Shown here: piece after piece, positions 16,732 through 24,360 of the stretch | Numbering within the stretch: the first letter of the stretch is position 1 | Layout: every line of letters starts with the position of its first letter | Assembly (NCBI GenBank): GCA_905234495.1 | Contig: CAJOHE010000012.1 | Coordinates: 1 to 47,506, forward strand | Direction: 5' to 3' | DNA: 47,506 nt | Source of the DNA: an uncultured Eubacterium sp. | GTDB taxonomy: Bacteria; Bacillota; Clostridia; Oscillospirales; Acutalibacteraceae | The notes under the pieces: generated by a model | What the model was told of the DNA's origin: nothing | Seen by the model: only the letters and a program-made list of their open reading frames with translations | Database searches by the model: none | Translations under genes and position numbers: made by a program

Positions 16732-17649
16732 ATGAAGGTTGTAATTTCCGCAAGAAATTTTATATTTGACGGATGCGGCGCTGTTGACCTGCTCAGGGAA
16801 AACGGCTTTGAAGCCGAGCTTGCAGGCGACGGCGACTACTACGAGGCAATCAAGGACGCCGACGCGGTTATCAACGCCTTTGAGCCGATGGACGGAGCGC
16901 TTCTTAAAAAGTGCGATAAACTTAAACTTATATCGGTTCGCGGCGTGGGCTACGACTATATCGACGCCGCTGCCTGCGCCGACCTCGGTATTGCAATATC
17001 GCGTACGGTCGGCACGGTGGGCGACGCGGTGAGCGAGCTTGCGATGGCGTATATGCTGCATTTTGCAAGAGAGGTTGCCGCCCAGAATGAGAATATGCAG
17101 AGCGGCAGATGGTCGCGACTGATGACCGAGGGACTGAGCGGAAAAACGCTCGGCATCATCGGCTTCGGCGAAATCGGTCAGGCGCTTGCAAAAAGGGCCG
17201 ACGCGTTCAATATGAATATCCTTTATAACTGCAAAACACCGAAGAATAGCGGCGGGTATTCCTTCGCACCGCTTGACGAGCTTTACGCGCGAAGCGACTA
17301 TATCGTTCTCGCCCTTCCGCTGACCGGGGACACGAGGGGTATGATTGACGGAAACGCCCTTTCAAAAATGAAAAATACCGCGGTGCTGATAAACGTTGCA
17401 CGCGCGGGGATAACGGACGAGAAGGCGCTGAAAGAAGCGGTTGAAAGCGGGAAAATCCGCGGGGCTGCGGTTGACGTGTATGAGAGCGAGCCCTGTACGG
17501 ATTCACCGCTCAGAGGGGTGAAAAACATTGTTCTCACGCCCCACACGGCGCCGTTTACCAGAAAGAATTTCATTGATATGAACACGCTCGCTGCGGAAAA
17601 CATAATCAACTTCTTCAGCGGCACAATCGACAAAAAATATCTTGTATAA
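16732..17649 (+). CDS. D-2-hydroxyacid dehydrogenase (NAD-dependent)
   Basis: The 305-residue protein has the D-isomer 2-hydroxyacid dehydrogenase layout: a split substrate domain around an NAD Rossmann domain with GIIGFGEIGQALA. The catalytic arginine is in INVARAGITDE, the glutamate in VDVYESEPC, and the histidine in LTPHTAPFT. SVRGVGYDYIDAAA near the start is characteristic. It reduces a 2-ketoacid reversibly; phosphoglycerate, hydroxypyruvate or lactate-type substrates are all possible. There is no C-terminal ACT domain, so it is not a long-form SerA. It is monocistronic between two terminators. Confidence 0.88.
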   Translation: MKVVISARNFIFDGCGAVDLLRENGFEAELAGDGDYYEAIKDADAVINAFEPMDGALLKKCDKLKLISVRGVGYDYIDAAACADLGIAISRTVGTVGDAVSELAMAYMLHFAREVAAQNENMQSGRWSRLMTEGLSGKTLGIIGFGEIGQALAKRADAFNMNILYNCKTPKNSGGYSFAPLDELYARSDYIVLALPLTGDTRGMIDGNALSKMKNTAVLINVARAGITDEKALKEAVESGKIRGAAVDVYESEPCTDSPLRGVKNIVLTPHTAPFTRKNFIDMNTLAAENIINFFSGTIDKKYLV

Positions 17650-17652
17650 AAG

Positions 17653-17679
17653 AAAGGCAGATTAAACATCTGCCTTTTT
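17653..17679. terminator. Terminator between the dehydrogenase and alr
   Basis: AAAGGCAGAT and ATCTGCCTTT form a 10-bp stem around TAAAC, with T-runs usable in both directions between convergent genes. Confidence 0.85.
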
Positions 17680-17680
17680 C

Positions 17681-18832
17681 TTATCGTAAGTATTCAACTG
17701 TTTTTACAAGCTCGCCGTGGCGGTAGTAAAGCTTCGGCACCCTTCTTGCAAGCGAGCAGGTCTGCTCGTAGTTGAAGGAACCCGCAAGCTCGCTGACTTC
17801 CTCGATTGAAAGCTGCGCGCCGCCGTCGGTTCCGACGAGAGTAACCTCGTCCTCAACGCAGACGCCGTCAATTCCCGTGACGTCAATCATAAGCTGGTCC
17901 ATACAAACCCTGCCGAGAATCGGCGCATACTGTCCCTTTACAATCACCCTGCCCTTGTTTGAGAGCGAGCGCGGATAGCCGTCGGCATAGCCAACGGGGA
18001 CGGTCGCCACAACGGTGTCCTTATCAGTAGTGTACGTTCCGCCGTAGGAAATCTCCCTGCCCTTTTCAAGCGTCTTGACGTGGGATACGTAGCTCTTCCA
18101 CTCGAGGGCGGGACGGATGTCGAGCCTTGAGCGGTCAACCTCGTGCGAGGGGTAAAGACCGTAGGTGATAATTCCCGAGCGCACCATATCAAAGTATTCG
18201 TCAAACACCATAATTCCGGCAGAATTATAGAGGTGCTTAATCGGGATATCGATTCCCCTCTCTTCAAGAAGCGAGATGAATCGCTCAAACCTTTCTTTCT
18301 GGGCAAAGGTCTTTGAAAGGTCGGTTTCGTCAGCCGTTGCAAAGTGTGAGAAAAGCCCCTCTGCCTCAATATTCGGAAGAGCGCAGATTTTCTTGCATAT
18401 ATCGGCGCTCTCGTCATTCACCTGAAAGCCGATACGGCTCATACCCGTGTCGATGCAGAAATGGAATTTCACAACCCTTTCCTGCCTTTCAGCCTCGTCG
18501 GAAAGAGCCTTTGCGCTTTCATACGAGAAAACGGGAATACGGATATCGTCCCTCACGACCTCTTCAAACTGAAGCGGCGAAACGTAGCCGAGAATCAGCA
18601 CGGGCTTTTTTATTCCCGCGCGGTAGAGCTCAGCCGCTTCCTCAACGCTTGCAACGCCGAAAAAGTCGCACTTGTTTTCAAGGAATCTGCCGACCTCGAC
18701 TGCGCCGTGACCGTAAGCGTCCGCCTTGATTACGGCGAGAAGCTTCGCCTTTCCGCCGAGCTTTTTAAGCACGCCTTCAATATTGTATTCAATTGCGTCC
18801 AGATTAATTTTTGCGTAGGTTCTGTGATACAT
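17681..18832 (-). CDS. alr: Alanine racemase
   Basis: The 383-residue PLP enzyme starts YAKINLDAIEYNIEG. The Schiff-base lysine is in AVIKADAYGHG near residue 38. The C-terminal domain has SYGGTYTT (catalytic tyrosine), VPVGYADGYPR and RVCMDQLMIDVTG. It converts L-alanine to D-alanine for peptidoglycan. It has its own promoter (18862-18890), located downstream of the terminator of a small RNA gene that reads in the same direction. Confidence 0.96.
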   Translation of the reverse strand: MYHRTYAKINLDAIEYNIEGVLKKLGGKAKLLAVIKADAYGHGAVEVGRFLENKCDFFGVASVEEAAELYRAGIKKPVLILGYVSPLQFEEVVRDDIRIPVFSYESAKALSDEAERQERVVKFHFCIDTGMSRIGFQVNDESADICKKICALPNIEAEGLFSHFATADETDLSKTFAQKERFERFISLLEERGIDIPIKHLYNSAGIMVFDEYFDMVRSGIITYGLYPSHEVDRSRLDIRPALEWKSYVSHVKTLEKGREISYGGTYTTDKDTVVATVPVGYADGYPRSLSNKGRVIVKGQYAPILGRVCMDQLMIDVTGIDGVCVEDEVTLVGTDGGAQLSIEEVSELAGSFNYEQTCSLARRVPKLYYRHGELVKTVEYLR

Positions 18833-18861
18833 GGTTCCACCGTAAAATTCTGTTTTTTTCT

Positions 18862-18890
18862 ATTTTAATACCATTATATAAAAATGTAAA
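18862..18890 (-). promoter_or_regulatory. Promoter of alr
   Basis: On the minus strand TTTACA (18885-18890) and TAAAAT (18862-18867) are 17 bp apart, 30 bp before the ATG. This makes alr independent of the upstream sRNA promoter. Confidence 0.6.
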
Positions 18891-18902
18891 GTGTTTTGGC
18901 AC

Positions 18903-18999
18903 AAAAAGAAAGAAGGCCGAAATAATCCGACCTTCTCCTCTCTGTTATTACAAACTATGGAGGACCAGAGTTTAAGATGGTGCGGCCCATCTCAAATTC
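18903..18999 (-). ncRNA. Candidate small RNA upstream of alr, with an unpaired UCCUCC motif
   Basis: A transcript of about 97 nt is predicted from a perfect promoter (TTGACA, 17 bp, TATAAT on the minus strand, 19006-19034) to a Rho-independent terminator (about 18903-18936). It has three parts: hairpin 1 (GAGATGG and CCAUCUU around GCCGCA), a middle loop CUCUG...CAGAG enclosing GUCCUCCAUAGUUU, and the terminator hairpin GAAGGUCGG/UCGGCCUUC with a U-rich tail. The UCCUCC could pair with Shine-Dalgarno sequences. It can also pair with the downstream GAGGA, giving an alternative fold. No open frame of note is present. It could instead be a leader attenuator of alr, but alr has its own promoter after the terminator. 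I do not recognise a known RNA family. Confidence 0.65.
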
Positions 19000-19005
19000 A
19001 TCTAT

Positions 19006-19034
19006 ATTATAGGCTAATTTAACAAATATGTCAA
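19006..19034 (-). promoter_or_regulatory. Perfect consensus promoter of the small RNA
   Basis: On the minus strand TTGACA (19029-19034) and TATAAT (19006-19011) are exactly 17 bp apart. Confidence 0.8.
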
Positions 19035-19123
19035 GTATTTGTTGAAAAAAGTTAGACATTTCTACGGGAAATTGTTTTTTATCCCTCTGAGTCTGTTTTT
19101 CGGTACTCTTTTAATTATTTTCG

Positions 19124-19152
19124 TTGACATAGAACATATGTTCGTATAATAT
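19124..19152 (+). promoter_or_regulatory. SOS promoter: LexA box inside a sigma-A promoter
   Basis: TTGACA is at 19124-19129, and the -10 is TAATAT (17-bp spacer, 19147-19152) or TATAAT (15-bp spacer). Between them GAACATATGTTC (19132-19143) is a perfect 12-bp palindrome that fits the Gram-positive LexA site GAAC-N4-GTTC. Repressor bound there would block RNA polymerase, making the next two genes DNA-damage inducible. Confidence 0.75.
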
Positions 19153-19253
19153 AGAATTTGCAGCTGAGTTTTCCCGGTCGGCTCAGGTGCGCTCACCGAC
19201 TCCGAATAGGTGATATCAAGGGCAATTTATGCTCAGGAAAGAAGGATAGTAAA

Positions 19254-19469
19254 GTGAATATTGATGAATTGGCTCGCGAATACGAGCAGCAGTATAAGAT
19301 TCTGTCGGCAAAGCTTGAGGGGCTTCGTCCCCTGCTTTGCGTCTACACCGGTCAGGACCTTTATCTGTTAAGAAAAAAGATGAGAATTTATTACGATATG
19401 GCTTGTGAATGTAAAAGGGTTTTCTCTTTGCTTTCCCACTACTATGAGGCGGAGGGTGAAGATGAGTAA
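19254..19469 (+). CDS. Small SOS-operon protein, function unknown
   Basis: The 71-residue protein starts at GTG 19254 behind AAGGA. It looks helical and possibly coiled coil (DELAREYEQQYKILSAKLEG, then LYLLRKKMRIYYDMA). No family is recognised. The frame remains open upstream, but no better start with a ribosome binding site is seen. It overlaps the following sigma-region-4-like gene by 8 bp, so the two products are made together and probably work together. It lies about 100 bp downstream of the LexA-box promoter. Such helical partners of sigma-like proteins are often anti- or co-factors; that is inference only. Confidence 0.6.
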   Translation: MNIDELAREYEQQYKILSAKLEGLRPLLCVYTGQDLYLLRKKMRIYYDMACECKRVFSLLSHYYEAEGEDE

Positions 19470-19788
19470 TTTTTACATACGCTTTATGGACGAGCTTTGC
19501 AAGGACGGCGTTGTTGAAAACTTCAACGAACAGGACACTACGGTTATTGCTATAAGCAAGGTCCTGCCGCTGATTGCTTCAAAGGAACTGACAAAAAGGC
19601 AGAACGAATGCCTCACGCTTCACTACACCTACGGAATGACTCAGCGCGAAATTGCAGATAGGCTGAACCTCTCTCAGCCGACCGTTGCAAAGCATCTTAA
19701 TTCGGGGCGGAAGATATTGAGTAAGTTCCTCTCATACTGCCTTTTCAGCGTCAATCAGGCAAACGAGCAGTGGCTGAAATATTTTTAG
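19462..19788 (+). CDS. Small sigma-70 region 4-like HTH protein (SOS operon)
   Basis: The 108-residue protein has a central sigma-70 region 4 helix-turn-helix near residues 45-90 (LTKRQNECLTLHYTYGMTQR, then IADRLNLSQPTVAKHLNSGR). There is no region 2, so it cannot be a complete sigma factor. Similar small proteins occur as phage late regulators (ArpU/DUF1492 style) or as accessory transcription regulators. The ATG at 19462 has GGAGGG at good distance and overlaps the upstream gene. The predicted LexA control suggests a damage-induced transcription switch. Confidence 0.7.
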   Translation: MSNFYIRFMDELCKDGVVENFNEQDTTVIAISKVLPLIASKELTKRQNECLTLHYTYGMTQREIADRLNLSQPTVAKHLNSGRKILSKFLSYCLFSVNQANEQWLKYF

Positions 19789-19820
19789 CAGCCGCCGCTC
19801 TATATAATCAGCCCGATGGA

Positions 19821-19856
19821 TGAAGGGGCTTTTCACGGGCGGACGCCACCCCTTCA
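19821..19856 (+). repeat. Inverted repeat after the SOS operon
   Basis: TGAAGGGG (19821-19828) and CCCCTTCA (19849-19856) enclose a GC-rich loop that can form a smaller inner stem. It is not followed by Ts, so it is a structured 3' region rather than a simple terminator. Confidence 0.55.
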
Positions 19857-19897
19857 AACGGACTGTTGCCTTAGGTAAACTTAAAACGCAAAAAAAT

Positions 19898-19934
19898 AAG
19901 CATACCTCTTTATCCTATGAGGTATGCTTTATTT
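19898..19934. terminator. Bidirectional terminator between the SOS operon and the DUF1624 gene
   Basis: AAGCATACCTC and GAGGTATGCTT form an 11-bp stem, flanked by A- and T-rich tails on both sides. Confidence 0.85.
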
Positions 19935-19943
19935 TGTGATTTC

Positions 19944-20717
19944 TTAGTGCGAGTAGTGAAAGACGATTATCTCGGACACAACCCACAGCACCGCGTATAT
20001 CACGGGCTGGTGGGCGACGTAAACCCAGAGGCTGTTTCTGCCGACGAAAGATAATAGCTTGCTTCGCTTTTTATACATCGTTTCGGGCAGGCATTCGTCC
20101 GTTGCGAGCTGCCCCACGAACGCGCCGAAAAGAAAGACGAATATCCACGGCAGAAGCGGGAAATAGTCCGCGCTGAAAAAGCCTTTGCCGTAAAAACCGA
20201 GGGGCGCGAAGGCGTTGAAGCGGTAAAGCGAGTCGGGAAGCCTGATAAGCCCGAAGAGCATCGTCTTGCTGTCGATGCCGTAGGTGAGGGCAAAGAGCGC
20301 CGCACAGACCGACGCGCCGACGCGGTAGTCAATCTTCTTTATGAGCGGCATCAAAAGCCCCGCAACGACCATACACACGCCGAGGCAGTGCAGTATTCCG
20401 AACCATATTTCCATACCGCTATAGCCGAGCCTCGGCATAATGAAGCAGGTCACAAGCGTTATTCCCGCCGCAAATACGAGGACGAGCGCTCCCCTCCTGG
20501 CGGGATTTCGCGAAAGCCTCGTGCACATTCCCGATATAATTATAAACGCCATCCAGAAAATCGGCTGAACCGCCTTGAGCTTTTCAAAAGCGTCATAGCC
20601 CCAGCTCAGCCCGAGGACGTCGCCTATATCCAGAAGCGTATGATGCACCACCATACACAGGATTGCTAAGCCCCGTATTTCATCGAGCATATGAATTCTT
20701 CTTTTACCTTCCTGCAT
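19944..20717 (-). CDS. DUF1624 (heparan-alpha-glucosaminide N-acetyltransferase-like) membrane protein
   Basis: The 257-residue polytopic membrane protein has about seven hydrophobic segments. It opens with the family motif LDEIRGLAILCMVVHHTLLD, in which Asp-x-x-Arg-Gly and the His pair are conserved. Later it has WFGILHCLGVCMVV, FPLLPWIFVFLFGAFVGQ and SLWVYVAHQPVIY. The family (PF07786) transfers acyl groups across the membrane to sugars or polymers. The actual substrate here is unknown; wall glycans are a reasonable guess. The ribosome binding site AAGGGTGA precedes the ATG. Confidence 0.82.
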   Translation of the reverse strand: MQEGKRRIHMLDEIRGLAILCMVVHHTLLDIGDVLGLSWGYDAFEKLKAVQPIFWMAFIIISGMCTRLSRNPARRGALVLVFAAGITLVTCFIMPRLGYSGMEIWFGILHCLGVCMVVAGLLMPLIKKIDYRVGASVCAALFALTYGIDSKTMLFGLIRLPDSLYRFNAFAPLGFYGKGFFSADYFPLLPWIFVFLFGAFVGQLATDECLPETMYKKRSKLLSFVGRNSLWVYVAHQPVIYAVLWVVSEIIVFHYSH

Positions 20718-20767
20718 AAATTCACCCTTGCCTTATATTTATTATATTCTACCACATTTCTTAATAG

Positions 20768-20796
20768 TTGTATATATATAAAATTTATGTTATAAT
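20768..20796 (+). promoter_or_regulatory. Promoter of the HAD-NUDIX, cysteine desulfurase and thiI operon
   Basis: TTGTAT (20768-20773) and TATAAT (20791-20796) are 17 bp apart, about 60 bp before the first ATG. Confidence 0.65.
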
Positions 20797-20855
20797 ACAC
20801 TTTTGGAATACCTGTTGATGAAAAAACAGGGATGATTTATGAGGGGGATAAACTC

Positions 20856-22034
20856 ATGAAATATTCTGCAGTAATTTTCGACTTTGACGGAACAATCTGC
20901 GACACGGGCGAAGGCATACTCAAAAGCGCAAAATACGCGCTTGAGGCGTTTGGCATTGAATGTGCCGAGGACTGGAGGGAGCTCACCCATTTTGTGGGCC
21001 CGCCGCTTCTCGTGACGTTTCAGGAAGAATACGGCGCAGACGCTCAGACCGCGGACGCGCTTGTGAAGAAATTCCGCGAGCGCTACACCAACAAGGGCAT
21101 ATTTGAAAGCTGCCTTTACGACGGAATTCCCAAGCTTTTAAAGGCTCTCAAAGCCGACGGCATAAAGCTTGCAATCGCCTCGTCAAAGCCGCAAAACTAT
21201 ATTGAAACGCTTCTTGAGCAGTTTGGCATCAGGAGATTTTTCGACGTTATCTGCGGCGTAAGCTTCAAGACCGACTGCGAGTCCAAGGCGAGCATCGTCG
21301 GCAGGTGCCTCGAGGGGCTCGCCCTTCCCGCAAACGAAGTGATTATGGTCGGCGACAAGAGCTTTGACATCGACGGCGCTAAGGCAAATATGCTCGAGTG
21401 CATCGGCGTTACGTGGGGCTACGGCACCAAGTTTGAGCTCATCGAAGCGTGCGCGAAGTTTATCATCGACAAGCCCGAGGACGTTGAGTCAATCGCTCTC
21501 GGCTTTTACGAGCAGACTGAGGACGTTCAGGGCGTTTTCAGCGGAAGCGTTATCACCATTCACCACGACACGGTTTCCCTCGTTGACGGAAGCGAGGCTA
21601 AAAGAGAAATTGTCGAGCACCCCGGCGGCGTTGCGGTAGTTGCGCTGACCGATGAAAACGAGGTGCTTCTCGTTCGTCAGTTCAGATACCCCTACAAGGA
21701 AATGATTTACGAAATTCCCGCAGGTAAGCTTGAAAAGGACGAGGAACCGCTTGAGGCGGGCAAGAGGGAATTTCAGGAAGAGTGCGGTGCGACCGCCGAC
21801 AGCTTTGAATGGCTCGGCGAGATTTACCCCACCCCCGGATACACAAGCGAAATCATCAGGCTCTACTGCGCCACGGGACTTCATTTCGGCGAGCAGAATC
21901 TTGACGACGATGAATTTCTCGACGTAATCAGAATGCCCTTCGGCGAGTGCCTGAGCCGTGTTATGAGCGGCGAAATCAAGGACGCGAAGACGATTATCGG
22001 CATTCTCAAATTAAAGGAGATTAAAAACCTATGA
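20856..22034 (+). CDS. HAD-family phosphatase fused to NUDIX (ADP-ribose pyrophosphatase-like) hydrolase
   Basis: The 392-residue protein joins two enzymes. Residues 1 to about 220 are a phosphoglycolate phosphatase-like HAD domain with nucleophile FDFDGT (D9, D11), the IASSKPQ motif, and VGDKSFDIDGAK as the metal-binding end. Residues about 225-392 are a NudF-like domain with GGVAVVALTDENEVLLVRQF and a complete NUDIX box starting at G290 (GKLEKDEEPLEAGKREFQEE, then CGA). The ATG at 20856 behind GAGGGGG gives the HAD family start; an ATG eight codons upstream has no room for a ribosome binding site. The C-terminal half would split ADP-ribose to AMP and ribose-5-P, and the HAD half could act on a phosphosugar product. 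It overlaps the next gene by 4 bp. Confidence 0.9.
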   Translation: MKYSAVIFDFDGTICDTGEGILKSAKYALEAFGIECAEDWRELTHFVGPPLLVTFQEEYGADAQTADALVKKFRERYTNKGIFESCLYDGIPKLLKALKADGIKLAIASSKPQNYIETLLEQFGIRRFFDVICGVSFKTDCESKASIVGRCLEGLALPANEVIMVGDKSFDIDGAKANMLECIGVTWGYGTKFELIEACAKFIIDKPEDVESIALGFYEQTEDVQGVFSGSVITIHHDTVSLVDGSEAKREIVEHPGGVAVVALTDENEVLLVRQFRYPYKEMIYEIPAGKLEKDEEPLEAGKREFQEECGATADSFEWLGEIYPTPGYTSEIIRLYCATGLHFGEQNLDDDEFLDVIRMPFGECLSRVMSGEIKDAKTIIGILKLKEIKNL

Positions 22035-23170
22035 CGGTTTATCTTGACAACTCGGCAACAACCAGGCCCTGCGAAAAATGCGTTGAGGCTGTAAGGGCGA
22101 TGCTTGAGGAAAACTGGGGCAACCCGTCCTCTCTTCACTCGCTCGGCGTAAACGCGATGAAGGCCGTTATTGACGCGAGGGAAGCGGTAGCTTCGTCCCT
22201 CGGCGCTCAGCGCGAGGAAATCATATTCACCTCGGGCGGAACCGAGGCAAACAACCTCGCGATTTTCGGCGCAGTCAAGGCGAGAAAAAGGCTCGGCAAA
22301 AAAATCGTGACAACGGCGATTGAGCACGAGAGCGTGCTTCAGTCGATGCAGGAGCTTGAAAAACAGGGTTTCGAGGTAGTGTACCTTGAGCCCGACAGCC
22401 GCGGTTTCATTGATAAAAATCAGATACTCGGCGCGGTGACTGCCGACACGATTCTCGTCAGCATTATGTATGTAAACAACGAGGTCGGCTCGGTTATGCC
22501 CGTTGATGTTATAAAGCGCGCGGTTAAAAAGGCGGGTTCCCCCGCCCTGATTCATATCGACTGCGTTCAGGCTTACGGCAAGATGAACATAAACGTAAAG
22601 AAGCTCGGCTGCGACCTTGCAACGGTTTCGGCGCACAAGATTCACGGCGCAAAGGGCGTCGGCGCGCTCTATGTGAACAAGGAAGCAAACCTCACAAGCC
22701 AGAACTTCCCGCGCACCTTCGGCGGCGAGCAGGAAAAAAGACTGCGCCCCGGCACCGAGGCGGCGCCTCTGATTGCGGGCTTCGGCGAGGCGGTCAAGCT
22801 GATAGACACAAACAGCGCGAAAATCAGCGAGCTTAACGCCTATGCAAAGGAACGCCTTTCCGCAATCGAAGGGCTCAGCTTCAACAGTGCGGAAAACGCG
22901 TCGCCCTACATCATCAATTTCTACGTTCCCACCTTTATGCGAAGCCAGACAATTATTCAGGAGCTCTGCTCAAATTACGGCGTATTTGTCAGCAGCGGTT
23001 CCGCCTGCGCGAAGGGCAAGAGAAGTCACGTGCTGACTGCGATGAAGCTTGGCGACGAGGTGATTGACAAGAGCATCAGGGTAAGCTTTTCAAGGTACAG
23101 CACAAAAGACGACGTTGACGCGCTTGCAAACGCGCTTGTTGATTTGATAGAAAAACACCCGAAACAATGA
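22031..23170 (+). CDS. Cysteine desulfurase (NifS/IscS family)
   Basis: The 379-residue PLP enzyme starts YLDNSATTRPC. The cofactor lysine is in SAHKIHGAKGVGALYV and the active cysteine in SSGSACAKGK near residue 325. It removes sulfur from cysteine as a persulfide. It lies directly upstream of thiI, as in the Bacillus NifZ-ThiI arrangement, so it most likely donates sulfur for tRNA 4-thiouridine. It has no Fe-S scaffold gene beside it. The start overlaps the HAD-NUDIX stop (ATGA). Confidence 0.93.
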   Translation: MTVYLDNSATTRPCEKCVEAVRAMLEENWGNPSSLHSLGVNAMKAVIDAREAVASSLGAQREEIIFTSGGTEANNLAIFGAVKARKRLGKKIVTTAIEHESVLQSMQELEKQGFEVVYLEPDSRGFIDKNQILGAVTADTILVSIMYVNNEVGSVMPVDVIKRAVKKAGSPALIHIDCVQAYGKMNINVKKLGCDLATVSAHKIHGAKGVGALYVNKEANLTSQNFPRTFGGEQEKRLRPGTEAAPLIAGFGEAVKLIDTNSAKISELNAYAKERLSAIEGLSFNSAENASPYIINFYVPTFMRSQTIIQELCSNYGVFVSSGSACAKGKRSHVLTAMKLGDEVIDKSIRVSFSRYSTKDDVDALANALVDLIEKHPKQ

Positions 23171-23177
23171 GGTAGTT

Positions 23178-24350
23178 ATGAAGGAAATAATACTTGTAAA
23201 AAACGGCGAGCTCGCCCTCAAGGGGCTCAACAGAAGCAGCTTTGAGGACGTGCTCATCAAGAATATGAAAAAGCATATGAGGGATTTGGGAAGCTTCACC
23301 TTCACCAAAAGCCAGTCAACGATTATGATTGAGGCGCAGAATGAGGACATCGACCTTGATGACGCCGTCGACAGGCTTTCAAAGGTGTTCGGTATTGCCG
23401 CGCTTTCCCGAGCCTGCGTGTGCGAAAAGGACTTTGAGGACATCAAAAGGACCGCCTGCGAATATCTTGCCGAAGAGCTTGAGGACGCGAAAACCTTTAA
23501 GGTTGAGGCTAAGCGCTCTGACAAGAAATTCCCGATGAAATCCCCCGAGATTTCAAGGGAACTCGGCGGCTACATCCTCTCGCAGTTCAACCACCTCAGG
23601 GTTGACGTGCACAATCCCGACATCATTGTAACCGTTGAGGTAAGGGACCAGTACGCATTCGTTAGGGGCAACAACATCAAGGGCGCCGGCGGTATGCCGA
23701 CGGGTACGAGCGGCAGGGCTGCCGTGCTCATCAGCGGCGGTATTGATTCCCCCGTTGCCGCGTATATGATGGCAAAAAGGGGCGTTGAGCTCTGCGCCGT
23801 TCACTTTGCGTCGCCCCCCTACACCTCGGAGCTTGCCGAGCTCAAGGTTATGGAGCTTCTCAAAAGAGTTGCAAAGTATTCGGGCACCATCACAACCTAC
23901 GTTGTGCCGTTTACAAAGCTTCAGGAAGCAATCAGGGACAACTGCCCCGAGGAGTATTTCACAATCATAATGAGAAGAATTATGATGATGATTTCCGAAA
24001 GAATTGCGAAGCATCAGAACTGCTCAGCCCTCATCACGGGCGAGAGCGTGGGGCAGGTTGCAAGCCAGACGATTTACGCCCTCGGCTGCACCGACTGCGC
24101 GGTGACGATGCCCGTGTTCAGACCTTGCATCGGTATGGATAAGGAAGAGATTATAAAGATTTCAAGAAAGATTGACACCTTTGAAACTTCCATTCAGCCC
24201 TATGAGGACTGCTGCACGGTGTTCACCCCGAAGCACCCGAAGACAAGACCGCGCCTTGACGACGTGCTCAAGGCTGAGGCAGGAATAGAAAACCTCGAAG
24301 AGCTCATCGACGAGGCGACGGAAAACGCAAGATTCAAGCTGATTAACTGA
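23178..24350 (+). CDS. thiI: tRNA 4-thiouridine synthetase ThiI
   Basis: The 390-residue protein has an N-terminal ferredoxin-like and THUMP RNA-binding region (about 1-165) and a PP-loop adenylation domain with SGGIDSPVAAYMMAKRG (S187 onward). The middle motif is VGQVASQT and the C-terminal motif YEDCCTVFTPKHP. The C-terminal rhodanese domain of the E. coli protein is absent, as is usual in Firmicutes. It activates U8 of tRNA with ATP and inserts sulfur from the cysteine desulfurase encoded 7 bp upstream. Confidence 0.95.
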   Translation: MKEIILVKNGELALKGLNRSSFEDVLIKNMKKHMRDLGSFTFTKSQSTIMIEAQNEDIDLDDAVDRLSKVFGIAALSRACVCEKDFEDIKRTACEYLAEELEDAKTFKVEAKRSDKKFPMKSPEISRELGGYILSQFNHLRVDVHNPDIIVTVEVRDQYAFVRGNNIKGAGGMPTGTSGRAAVLISGGIDSPVAAYMMAKRGVELCAVHFASPPYTSELAELKVMELLKRVAKYSGTITTYVVPFTKLQEAIRDNCPEEYFTIIMRRIMMMISERIAKHQNCSALITGESVGQVASQTIYALGCTDCAVTMPVFRPCIGMDKEEIIKISRKIDTFETSIQPYEDCCTVFTPKHPKTRPRLDDVLKAEAGIENLEELIDEATENARFKLIN

Positions 24351-24360
24351 GAGTGATTTT

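Noticed and set aside
16204..17061. A 285-codon minus-strand open frame
   Set aside because: It crosses the end of the ABC ATPase, a terminator and the start of the dehydrogenase on the opposite strand, and its composition is that of a shadow frame.
18903..18999. Identity of the small RNA as 4.5S (SRP) RNA or 6S RNA
   Set aside because: The SRP tetraloop region (GGAA loop with AGGUCCGGAAGG-type context) is absent, and the size and open-bubble structure of 6S RNA are not matched.
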